Assembly: GCA_938049325.1 (NCBI GenBank)
Contig: CALICC010000183.1
Span: forward strand, 1 to 19,613
DNA length: 19,613 nucleotides
Source of the DNA: an uncultured Ilumatobacter sp.
GTDB lineage: Bacteria; Actinomycetota; Acidimicrobiia; Acidimicrobiales; Ilumatobacteraceae
Direction of reading: 5' to 3'
Positions within the stretch are counted from its first letter, which is position 1, and each line of letters opens with the position of its first letter. The notes below the pieces were generated by a model. It saw only the letters and a list, made by a program, of their open reading frames with translations. It did no database searches and was not told where the DNA came from. The translations under genes were made by a program, and so were the position numbers. Positions 13,109 through 19,613 of the stretch are shown here, one piece after another.

Positions 13109-14665
13109 TCAACGCGAGCCGAGCACGGTCTCTCGACCGCTCTCGACGTGGGTGATGGTGAACGTCTCAGCGGCGAGGTCGGCGTCGAGCGTCGCGACCG
13201 TCTCGCCGTGCGCCCAACGCATCACCAGACGACTCGCGTCCGACTCGACGATGCTGAATTCGCCGGTGAACGCCGGCGAGGTGTTTCGCAGACGAAGCAT
13301 CTCCAACTGGTCGAGCACGACCGATCGAGTCAGACCGTCCTCGACGTCGTCGATGCCGAGGTTCGTGCGGTTGATCTCCTTGTGCCCGCCGCTTCCTGCT
13401 GCGTCGGCGGCCTCGGTGTCGTTGACGCCTGCGAACAGGTCGAGATACCAGACCTGCGGCGTACCGGGCATGAAGAGCTGGATGGCGCGTGCCAGGAGCA
13501 GTCGGTTCTCGTTCTCGCCGAGCGCGCTGAAGAAGGTGGCGTTGACCTGGTAGTACGACACCTTCGTCCCGTCGGCGCCGTACAGGTTCTTGACTCGTCC
13601 ACCGCGCTCGAGCAAGCGTTCGATGATCGCCTCGATCGTGGCGTCGGGCAGGAGCCCGGTGCCGTCAGCGCCGCCTTTGAGGTCGATCACGGGGATGCCG
13701 TCGTGACAGCCGAGCATGTTGACCGTCTTGATGTCGCGGTCGACGATCTCGTTGATCCAGCGCACCAGATTTGCGTTGTTCGACGAGTCGATCGCGTCGA
13801 TGACGAGTCCTGGGAAGAAGAAGTCGTAGACGGGGTACCCCCGGTCCGAGAGTTCTTCGTGGATCCCGGTGCCGTACTCGGAGTGGATCTCCGGCAACAG
13901 CGTCAGGCCGCATTCGTTCGCGATCGAACGCAACCGCTCGAGGTAGTCCCACGTGCCCGGCTCGTTGAAGAAGTTGACCTGGCCGACCTCCTTGTGGAGG
14001 TACGCAAACGCGTCGAGGCGCAGAATCTTCGCGCCGTACGCCGCGACCTTCTCGAACGACTCGCGGTAGAAGTCCCACACGGTTTCCGACGCGGCATTGA
14101 GGTCCATCTGGCCGAGATAGGTGCGCGCACCGTCGACCTCGTCGACCAGCTGGTAGAAGGTGTTCCAGTAGAACCGCTCGGAGCCGTCGGGGAACCCGAC
14201 CTTCAGAATCGGCAGGCCTGGCTTACGCATGAACAGCTTGTCGAGATGCTGCGCCGACGGGACCACGTATCCGTCTTCGTGCAGTTCCCCTTCGCCGTTC
14301 CAGAAGGCGTTCCAGTCGATGAAGAAGTCCGCGTACTTCGAGTCGTCGCCGTTGGCCAGCATGTCCTGGAACTGCGGTGAACCGACCGAGAGGTGGTTCA
14401 GCACGAGGTCGAACTTGAGCACGATGCCGAGCGCGTGGAGCGCTTCGAGGTCGGCCGGGGACGCGAGCGCCGTGTTCAAGTCGTAGTCGATGATCGAGAA
14501 GCCGCGATCGAGGTCACTGTTGAACACGCTCGGCAGCACATAGAACAGATCGAACACGTCGGCGAATTCGGGGCGTTGCAGCATCCGGACGATGCCGGCG
14601 AGCTCACCCTCGATGCTGTCGGGGTACGCGTTGAGCATCACCCCGTTCGCAAGTTCGGACTTCAT
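13109..14665 (-). CDS. GH13 subfamily 18-type alpha-glucoside phosphorylase (sucrose phosphorylase family)
   Basis: Double-displacement retaining enzyme expected to split an alpha-glucoside with phosphate, giving alpha-glucose 1-phosphate plus an acceptor. The 518-residue product has GH13_18 length (sucrose phosphorylase is about 500). Catalytic residues are visible: nucleophile Asp218 in LRLDAFAY, acid/base Glu259 in LLPEIHSEY, transition-state stabiliser Asp322 in GCHDGIPVID, plus VLNHLS (89-93). The active-site loop reads KVSYYQVNATFFSALG, where Bifidobacterium sucrose phosphorylase has LDLYQVNSTYYSALG. The Asp that contacts fructose there is replaced by Ser370, so sucrose may not be the substrate. 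Glucosylglycerol, glucosylglycerate or a sugar phosphate ester are alternatives known in this subfamily. No signal peptide: cytosolic. ATG 14665 overlaps the upstream kinase stop (ATGA). Confidence 0.88.
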   Translation of the reverse strand: MKSELANGVMLNAYPDSIEGELAGIVRMLQRPEFADVFDLFYVLPSVFNSDLDRGFSIIDYDLNTALASPADLEALHALGIVLKFDLVLNHLSVGSPQFQDMLANGDDSKYADFFIDWNAFWNGEGELHEDGYVVPSAQHLDKLFMRKPGLPILKVGFPDGSERFYWNTFYQLVDEVDGARTYLGQMDLNAASETVWDFYRESFEKVAAYGAKILRLDAFAYLHKEVGQVNFFNEPGTWDYLERLRSIANECGLTLLPEIHSEYGTGIHEELSDRGYPVYDFFFPGLVIDAIDSSNNANLVRWINEIVDRDIKTVNMLGCHDGIPVIDLKGGADGTGLLPDATIEAIIERLLERGGRVKNLYGADGTKVSYYQVNATFFSALGENENRLLLARAIQLFMPGTPQVWYLDLFAGVNDTEAADAAGSGGHKEINRTNLGIDDVEDGLTRSVVLDQLEMLRLRNTSPAFTGEFSIVESDASRLVMRWAHGETVATLDADLAAETFTITHVESGRETVLGSR

Positions 14666-15315
14666 TGGATCGAGATGACGTCGTACTCACGCGTGATCAC
14701 GAAGTCGGCGAGTTGCTTGTGACCGGCGATGATCTTGTGTTCGAGCTTGAGCACGCCTTCGATGAACGGGTCACCGACTTCGTTGCCCCGGTTGCGCTTC
14801 TGGCGGTGCTCGAGCGTGTCGACGCGGTTGCGCGCGATGAACACCTTGGTGTCGACGTTCTTCAGCAACGAGGTGTAGGTGCCCTCTGCGATGACCACTT
14901 TCACCCCGCGCAAATCGATCGTCTGGTCTTCGACAGAATTCGCGTCGTAGTCGATGAGCGGCTTGACGATCTCGTCGGCACCGTCGATTGCATCGATCAG
15001 GTTCTGCTCGAGGAGGTCGAACCGAACTTCGACGTGGGGCCCGAGCCAGCTGTCGTCTTCGCGACGCTTCGCATCGTTCGACTTCGGCGGCAACACGAAA
15101 TAGTCGTCCTGTCCGAGCAGCACCGAGGCGATGCCGTACGTGGCGAGGTTGTCGGCAATGGCCTGTCCGGTCTCTGACTTGCCGCTCCCCGACTCACCGG
15201 CGACCGTGATGACATATCGAGCCTCTTTGGCCTCGACGGCCTCACGGATATGAGGAACGATCGCGCTCGCAGCGCGGACGTGGTGTTCTTCGAGAACGAT
15301 GACGTCGCCCTTCAT
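14662..15315 (-). CDS. Uridine kinase-like P-loop kinase, partner of the phosphorylase
   Basis: A 217-residue P-loop kinase of the uridine kinase/phosphoribulokinase type. Walker A is GESGSGKS (40-47), followed by the substrate-loop motif GQDDYF (68-73), PLIDYD (119-124) and VIAEGTY (141-147, the 'vivEG' strand). The lid Arg cluster is RQKRNRG (171-177). Such enzymes phosphorylate hydroxyl groups of nucleosides or small sugars and polyols. Coupling to a sugar phosphorylase suggests it acts on the released acceptor or a related small molecule rather than on uridine, but that is inference. ATG 15315 is chosen because GGAGAG lies about 8-13 nt upstream and homology begins there. The open frame to 15390 would cover the operator and promoter. 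It is first in the operon; its stop overlaps the phosphorylase start by 4 nt. Confidence 0.85.
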   Translation of the reverse strand: MKGDVIVLEEHHVRAASAIVPHIREAVEAKEARYVITVAGESGSGKSETGQAIADNLATYGIASVLLGQDDYFVLPPKSNDAKRREDDSWLGPHVEVRFDLLEQNLIDAIDGADEIVKPLIDYDANSVEDQTIDLRGVKVVIAEGTYTSLLKNVDTKVFIARNRVDTLEHRQKRNRGNEVGDPFIEGVLKLEHKIIAGHKQLADFVITREYDVISIQ

Positions 15316-15347
15316 GATGTGCACTCTCCAGGTTCTGTACTGGGAGT

Positions 15348-15375
15348 ACTGTAAGCGCTTACAGGCGCGGCGCAA
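15348..15375 (-). promoter_or_regulatory. Putative promoter of the kinase-phosphorylase operon
   Basis: On the minus strand TTGCGC (15370-15375) and TACAGT (15348-15353) are separated by 16 bp, resembling a sigma-70 -35/-10 pair. Transcription would begin near 15341, leaving a short leader with the GGAGAG Shine-Dalgarno sequence. The operator overlaps the spacer and -10. Confidence 0.45.
15349..15364. promoter_or_regulatory. LacI-family-type operator (perfect 16-bp palindrome)
   Basis: CTGTAAGCGCTTACAG is perfectly self-complementary with the central CG typical of LacI/GalR/CcpA-family sites; its inner 14 bases fit the cre consensus TGWNANCGNTNWCA. It lies 34 bp upstream of the kinase start and overlaps the predicted -10, so a bound repressor would block transcription. 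No LacI-family gene is in this window, so the regulator must be encoded elsewhere. Confidence 0.7.
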
Positions 15376-15438
15376 CCTCTTCGCTGCCACATTCTCTGCG
15401 ACGTTGCGCGACGCAGCGCTGGCCGTCTGTTCTGCCCC

Positions 15439-15453
15439 GTCGCTCCCCGCGAC
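15439..15453 (-). terminator. Possible weak hairpin downstream of the DUF1501 gene
   Basis: GTCGC and GCGAC form a perfect 5-bp stem with a 5-nt loop, starting 9 nt past the DUF1501 stop. No T-tract follows, so intrinsic termination is uncertain. It could limit read-through into the kinase operon promoter region. Confidence 0.25.
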
Positions 15454-15462
15454 CGAGACGTA

Positions 15463-17928
15463 TCAGACGAAGAAGGCGGTGACGTCCGCGAGGAGGTCGA
15501 CGTTGCCCTGGTCGTTGTAGAGCTTCACACGACCACCGGCTCCCACCTTCGCGATCACCAGGTTGGCAGAGACCGCATTGGCATCCGGGTTGAGACTCGA
15601 CGCCGTCGGCATCGTTTCGCCGTCCGGATAGATCGTCAGGAACGTGTTGGCGGTCGGGCGCACGGCGGTCACGTTGAGCGTCACGGCTGTCGCATTGGCC
15701 GGCACGCCACCGCGCCCGGTCACCTGCAGCGTGACTTCGCGTCCTGCGCCAACACGGGCACTGGGTGCTCCCACTCCGTTGCGAGTGTCGAGCAAACGCG
15801 ACGGTGCAACCGGTGCGAGCTGGGAGCCGGTCGAGGTGAAACAACCCACGACGTCGGCGAACACCTCGAGCGACCCGGAGCTGGCTTCGAGGTTGATCCG
15901 GCCGTCGGGTCCGACCTTGCACATGATGAGGTTCGGGACGACTTGCCCACGGCGATACGAGAGATTTGCAACCGTTGGTTTCGTGACGTCTGACGGCCAC
16001 GCCGTGATCCACCCGTCGGTCGTCGGGCGCAGCGACGTGAGGTTGAGCACGACCGCGTCGACGCCAGACGCTGGAACACCACCTTCGCCGCGCACTTGCA
16101 CCGACAGCGGGGTTCCGCCGCGAACGGCTTGGCGCGGCGCACCCAAGCCGATTCGGGTGTCCAATATGCGCTGCGGCGAGAGCGGCATCAGTCGAGACGC
16201 CGCCGCATTGCGGAAGTAACCCATCACGTCGACGGTCACGTTCACGTGCGACGAGTCGTTGTAGAGGCTGACGGTGCCGTCGCTACCAACACCGACAACG
16301 GACATGTTCGGCACGATGGTGCCGGCACGCGGATTGAGCGCCGACGATCCGGGCCGCGACGACCCGGTGGGGTACGCCGCGATCCACGTGTTGCCCGTTG
16401 GATTGATCGATGTGATGTTGACCGACACTGCGCTGATGCCAGCCGCCGGCATCGAGCCGGCACCGGCGATCGGCACACGCACGGTTTCACCGGGACCGAT
16501 GCGCGTCAAGCGACCGCCAACACCGGTCCGAGTGTCGTAGATCCGCTCGGGCGCCATCGCAACGAATTCGCCGAGCTGTACACCGGGGAACGTCGGGTTG
16601 GTACTCGGGGCTGAGGCAAAGAGCCCGAGGTCGTTGCGGTATCCCGGAACCACGGTCGACCCGCCGCCGCCCAACCAGCCGTCGATGACGGACCCGTAGT
16701 AGTCACGCAGGTCGACATGCGTGGGCATGCGTTCCCAACGCCGCAGACCGGCGAGTGACGGACGCTGCCCGTAGAAGCCGCCCTTCACGGCCGGTCCGAA
16801 CACGAAGTGAGGTGCGGACGAGCCGTGGTCGGTTCCCTGCCCGTCGTTGGCGTGCGGGGTCCGACCGAACTCGGAGAACGTCATGACCGTGACCCGCCCG
16901 GCCCACGCCGGGTCCAACGTCGAGAAGAACCGTTGGATGGCGCCGTTCAGTTCCTGCATCCGGACGGGATGTTGGCCGGGCTGGCTCGCGTGGCTGTCGA
17001 AGTCTCCGAAGCCAGCGGTGAGCACGCGGAAGCCTAGATTCGCGTTGATCAGCCGTGCTGCCACCTCGAGCTTGGCGACGATCTCGGTGTCGGGAAGCTG
17101 ATCATCGTCGGGGATGACCGTGCTGAGCGTGGATGCCAAGTCGAGCTGATCGATCTGGGACTGGCCGACGCGTCCGAGCCACGAGCTGGCACTGCCCGCT
17201 CCAGCAACCGTGCGCACCGAGTCGAAGAGTGCCTGGTCCGCTTCCACGCGCCACTCGCGCGGCACGCCGAAGCCTGGCCGACCGGTCGGCACCGTCGTGG
17301 CGATCGAACGTTCGCCGATCACGTGCAAGGGCACGGAGTGCCCGATTTCCGCAGCAGCGAACAGGTCGGTGCTGCCGTTGAGGTAGCCGTCGAGCCAGCG
17401 ACCGAGCCAGCCGCTGTTCGTGATGCCGGTCGGCCGCCCTGCCATCCACTTCGCCATCGAGTTGAAGTGACTGAACTCCTCTTGGCCGTGACCGACGCCT
17501 TCGACGATTGCGAGTTGGTCGGCGTCCCAGAACCGCTTGAGTTCGGTGAGCTCGGGATGCAGTCCACTATTTGCGTCGAGCGCCAGTGTCTCGCTCGCGT
17601 CCACAGCAAGTGCACCGTGCTGATCGCGATAGTGGCCGTCGTTGATCGGCACGACGGTGTTGAGCCCGTCATTGCCGCCGTACATGCCAATGACGAGCAG
17701 GATGCCGTCGTTCGGTCCGATCGGCCCGGCTGCCCACGTGGGCGAATCGAAGCCAGGGAGTGCCGCGTCGAGCAGCGAACTGCCGGGTCCGGCAACCAGA
17801 CCAGCGCCGAGACCGAGGCCAACCGCTTGCAAGAAGCGGCGACGATCGATGTCGAACGGGTCGTCGTGCGCGACCGAGCGGGAAAGGTGACGAAGAGCGT
17901 CAGCGGTGGAGATGTCGGGATCGAGCAT
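15463..17928 (-). CDS. Tat-exported DUF1501 protein with three C-terminal surface repeats
   Basis: An 821-residue predicted secreted protein. A Tat signal is clear: DIDRRRFLQAVG (27-38) with twin Arg followed by a hydrophobic Gly/Ala/Leu stretch. Residues about 73-440 are DUF1501 (alkaline-phosphatase/sulfatase-like superfamily), with GMYGGNDGLNTVVPI (81-95) and TFSEFGRTPHANDGQGTDHG (350-369), whose Asp/His residues are likely metal ligands. Residues 459-820 hold three repeats of about 115 residues (listed separately), probably beta-rich surface modules. The function of DUF1501 proteins is not established; they are commonly paired with DUF1800 proteins, as here. ATG 17928 is chosen over the longer open frame because GAGG lies 7 nt upstream and the Tat signal sits about 25 residues in. 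It follows the DUF1800 stop by 8 bp, so the two are an operon. Confidence 0.88.
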   Translation of the reverse strand: MLDPDISTADALRHLSRSVAHDDPFDIDRRRFLQAVGLGLGAGLVAGPGSSLLDAALPGFDSPTWAAGPIGPNDGILLVIGMYGGNDGLNTVVPINDGHYRDQHGALAVDASETLALDANSGLHPELTELKRFWDADQLAIVEGVGHGQEEFSHFNSMAKWMAGRPTGITNSGWLGRWLDGYLNGSTDLFAAAEIGHSVPLHVIGERSIATTVPTGRPGFGVPREWRVEADQALFDSVRTVAGAGSASSWLGRVGQSQIDQLDLASTLSTVIPDDDQLPDTEIVAKLEVAARLINANLGFRVLTAGFGDFDSHASQPGQHPVRMQELNGAIQRFFSTLDPAWAGRVTVMTFSEFGRTPHANDGQGTDHGSSAPHFVFGPAVKGGFYGQRPSLAGLRRWERMPTHVDLRDYYGSVIDGWLGGGGSTVVPGYRNDLGLFASAPSTNPTFPGVQLGEFVAMAPERIYDTRTGVGGRLTRIGPGETVRVPIAGAGSMPAAGISAVSVNITSINPTGNTWIAAYPTGSSRPGSSALNPRAGTIVPNMSVVGVGSDGTVSLYNDSSHVNVTVDVMGYFRNAAASRLMPLSPQRILDTRIGLGAPRQAVRGGTPLSVQVRGEGGVPASGVDAVVLNLTSLRPTTDGWITAWPSDVTKPTVANLSYRRGQVVPNLIMCKVGPDGRINLEASSGSLEVFADVVGCFTSTGSQLAPVAPSRLLDTRNGVGAPSARVGAGREVTLQVTGRGGVPANATAVTLNVTAVRPTANTFLTIYPDGETMPTASSLNPDANAVSANLVIAKVGAGGRVKLYNDQGNVDLLADVTAFFV
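15469..16554 (-). repeat. Three tandem protein repeats of about 115 aa in the DUF1501 protein
   Basis: Repeat 1 covers residues 459-572 (16213-16554), repeat 2 residues 583-697 (15838-16182), repeat 3 residues 707-820 (15469-15810). Each opens with P-x-R-(I/L)-x-DTR-x-G-(V/L)-G, then G-x-(G/M)-x-P-A, (A/V)V-x-(L/V)-N-(I/L/V)-T, a proline-turn and W/F-(I/L)-(A/T)-x-(Y/W)-P. It then continues through PN/AN-(M/L), (V)G-x-(D/G)-G-x-(V/I) and ends D-V-x-(G/A)-(Y/C/F)F. DNA identity between repeats is limited, so they are old duplications. Confidence 0.85.
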
Positions 17929-17936
17929 GGTGGACC

Positions 17937-19400
17937 TCAGGCGATGTGCATCTCGGGAGCGGACAACAACAGAACAAGTGCGTCGAGCCGCATCCACGGT
18001 TCGATGTCGGGGTGTGCGAGGTGCGCCAAGATGCCTTGACGCGTCGTCGCCGACGGCGTGAGCCCCGAGTACGTGATCAGCCGATCGACGAATTCGGCGT
18101 CGGGGATCGGCTCCGTGCCGTCCTGCCAGCGACCGTTGACTTCAACCCGGGTGAGACGGTGTGCAGGGTTGTCGCCGAACTGGATGTAGCCGTCGTCGCC
18201 ATCCCACGTGTGGCGGGTGAGTGACCAGATGGCCCCTTGCACGAGTTGGTGACGGGCACCCATCGCGCTCGCGTTGACCCAATAGCCGTTCGGTTTCCAG
18301 CCACTGACGTTCGGCGGATACAGCGGCCGCTGGCCCGTACGTTCCATCAGCCAGAGTTGCGCCGACTCTTCGGCCGTGGCTCCCATGGACGACATCAGTG
18401 CGACCACGAACTCGACCGGCTGGCGAACCAGACCCGTCTTGGTAGCTGACGTGTAGAAGTCGTTGTGCAGGAGCATTGCTCGCACCCACGGCCTGATCGC
18501 GAATCCGTTGTTCAACAGCGCGCTGGTCATGGCCGACTGCACGCCCGACGGAACCGACCGGCTGGCGGCCTCGCCAAACTCTTGCCAGAGCTTGTAGGTC
18601 AAGAACTCCGCGGCGACCTGCGCTGTGGAACGGCCTTGGTTCTTCTCGGCGTTCGATGGCACCGTACCCGCACCCAGCGGTCCGGTCCCGAGGATTACCT
18701 CGATGGTCTCGTCGCCAGCTTCGCGAGCCGGGCGTGAGCTGTTGATCGTGCGGCCGAGAAACTGCTGCGGGGCGTTCTCGTGGCGTTCCGGATCGAAGAT
18801 GTACTCGTCGATGTCCCAACGCGGACGCGTGTGACCGGTCCATGCGGCAGTCGCTGCTTCCACGTCTGCCTCGGTGTAGTTCCCGACGCCGAGCAGGAAC
18901 AACTCCATCAGCTCGCGAGCGAGGTTCTGATTGGGCGACGCTGCGAAGTTCAGATCGTTGTCGAGGTAGCGCAGCATCGCGACCTGCACCGACATCGTCT
19001 TGACGAGTTCGGTCACATCGCTGCCGTTGTTCTGCGGGCCCAGCCCTCGCCGCCGGTAGAGGTCGATCTGCTCCTGCATCATCTCGGCAGAGCCGACCTT
19101 GCTGAGGTCAGAGCAGAGGTGGCCGTGCCAGAAGAACGCCATGCGCTCGCCGAACGAACGCGGCGCCGTGGCCATCTGATCCATCCAGTGCTCGGCCAAC
19201 CGCACGCCACGCTGCCAGCGTTCGTCGGCCGGGATCCCGTCGTATGTTGCACTCGCCGGGTTGGCCGGCACATTCATGACGTCATCGACAGCCGCGGCCA
19301 TCGAGCCGAGGGTCATCAGATGAGCAACGCGCTCGGGTCGGTCCGTGAACTCGGTCCGGCGAAGCAGATGTCGGACGTTGGCTTCGTTGAACGTTGGCAC
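17937..19400 (-). CDS. DUF1800 family protein
   Basis: A 487-residue DUF1800 protein. Family landmarks in order are an N-terminal HLLRRTEF (11-18), FFWHGHLCSDLSKV (89-102), SPNQNLARELMELFLLG with the following VGNYTEADV (about 155-180), and YPPNVSGWKPNG (361-372). The biochemical role of the family is unknown; members are generally encoded beside DUF1501 genes and are thought to act outside the cytoplasm. No signal peptide is visible from this start, so it may stay inside, be exported with its Tat-dependent partner, or have a longer N-terminus. The start is GTG 19400, supported by GGAG 5 nt upstream (CGGAGATCGAGTG). It is the first gene of the pair and ends 8 bp before DUF1501. Confidence 0.88.
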   Translation of the reverse strand: MPTFNEANVRHLLRRTEFTDRPERVAHLMTLGSMAAAVDDVMNVPANPASATYDGIPADERWQRGVRLAEHWMDQMATAPRSFGERMAFFWHGHLCSDLSKVGSAEMMQEQIDLYRRRGLGPQNNGSDVTELVKTMSVQVAMLRYLDNDLNFAASPNQNLARELMELFLLGVGNYTEADVEAATAAWTGHTRPRWDIDEYIFDPERHENAPQQFLGRTINSSRPAREAGDETIEVILGTGPLGAGTVPSNAEKNQGRSTAQVAAEFLTYKLWQEFGEAASRSVPSGVQSAMTSALLNNGFAIRPWVRAMLLHNDFYTSATKTGLVRQPVEFVVALMSSMGATAEESAQLWLMERTGQRPLYPPNVSGWKPNGYWVNASAMGARHQLVQGAIWSLTRHTWDGDDGYIQFGDNPAHRLTRVEVNGRWQDGTEPIPDAEFVDRLITYSGLTPSATTRQGILAHLAHPDIEPWMRLDALVLLLSAPEMHIA

Positions 19401-19472
19401 TCGATCTCCGGGATTGGTCGTCAGCAGCGTGGGCCACGCGTGGTCGCGTCAGGTCATATCGGTAGGTCACTC

Positions 19473-19494
19473 AGAGAAGTTGAATGACTTCTCT
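19473..19494 (-). promoter_or_regulatory. Inverted repeat in the leader of the DUF1800-DUF1501 operon
   Basis: AGAGAAGT (19473-19480) and ACTTCTCT (19487-19494) are perfect 8-bp arms around a 6-nt loop. Complementarity continues outward (CTC and GAG) after a 2-base bulge. It lies about 73 bp upstream of the GTG start and downstream of the predicted promoter. It could be an mRNA hairpin in the 5' leader or an operator for a dimeric regulator. Confidence 0.5.
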
Positions 19495-19518
19495 GTGAGC
19501 GTTTGTCATCCAACCGCA

Positions 19519-19547
19519 ATAATAACGCAAACAAAGCGCAGTGTCGT
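19519..19547 (-). promoter_or_regulatory. Putative promoter of the DUF1800-DUF1501 operon
   Basis: On the minus strand ACGACA (19542-19547) and TATTAT (19519-19524) are 17 bp apart, 4/6 and 5/6 matches to the sigma-70 consensus, in the most AT-rich stretch of the window. Transcription would start near 19512 and give a leader of about 110 nt containing the hairpin. Bases 19548-19613 show no gene or further signal that I can support. Confidence 0.5.
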
Positions 19548-19613
19548 GACGGGACCGATCGGAGACACGTTTGCCGAGGAACCGCGCCCATCAGCGCGGC
19601 CATGCACGCGACG

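Noticed and set aside
12749..14380. Plus-strand open frame of 543 codons opposite the phosphorylase gene
   Set aside because: It mirrors GH13 codons (rich in Val, Arg, Asp, Glu) and has no recognisable domain, while the minus strand carries all GH13 catalytic motifs.
15316..15390. Longer kinase start adding 25 residues
   Set aside because: The extension would translate the LacI-type palindrome and promoter; ATG 15315 has a well-placed GGAGAG and fits the start of homology.
15390..15415. CTGCG...CGCAG repeat as an intrinsic terminator of the DUF1501 gene
   Set aside because: Only 5 paired bases around an 11-nt loop, GC-rich surroundings and no T-tract; likely chance.

Overview
The window is high-GC, densely packed bacterial DNA whose gene content points to an actinobacterium, most likely in the class Acidimicrobiia (Ilumatobacter-like). 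That placement is an inference. It rests on the strong G/C bias at third codon positions, the use of GTG starts, a Mycobacterium-type RpiB, a TLP1-type thiolase-like protein, and the roughly 115-residue 'DTR...GVPA...AVxxNxT...GYF' repeats common on secreted proteins of that class. I found no tRNA, rRNA, CRISPR array, insertion sequence or phage gene. No stretch of 300 bases lacks a gene; the longest gaps are 19401-19613 and 15316-15462.

Layout. On the left, minus strand, lie rpiB (1081-1527) and a glyA that runs off the window edge (1-1001). A mostly plus-strand block follows (1614-8696): a lipoprotein, a TLP1-type thiolase-like protein without the usual catalytic cysteine, a minus-strand lipoprotein, a nucleoside hydrolase, a dipeptidyl-peptidase-IV-type S9 serine peptidase and a small TerB-like protein. 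From 8707 to the right edge everything is on the minus strand. Read in the direction of transcription (right to left) it comprises a DUF1800-DUF1501 pair, a uridine-kinase-like kinase coupled to a GH13_18-type sugar phosphorylase, a conserved hypothetical with a methyltransferase-like gene, then prfA (RF1) overlapping prmC.

How the genes fit together. prfA, prmC, rpiB and glyA appear in the same order and direction as in the ancient Gram-positive cluster prfA-prmC-(sua5)-rpiB-glyA-...-atp. Here about 7 kb of mainly opposite-strand genes separates prmC from rpiB, and no sua5 gene is present. The kinase/phosphorylase pair shares an ATGA stop/start overlap and sits behind a perfect 16-bp LacI-family-type palindrome inside a plausible promoter, so it looks like a sugar-inducible catabolic or compatible-solute operon. 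The DUF1800/DUF1501 pair has its own AT-rich promoter and a leader hairpin.

The most unusual gene is prmC: the release-factor glutamine methyltransferase continues without a stop into a GNAT domain resembling aminoglycoside 6'-N-acetyltransferases. An in-frame GTG with a Shine-Dalgarno-like AGGA sits at the junction. Several starts without a Shine-Dalgarno sequence have a TAnnnT hexamer 6-9 nt upstream, consistent with leaderless mRNAs.
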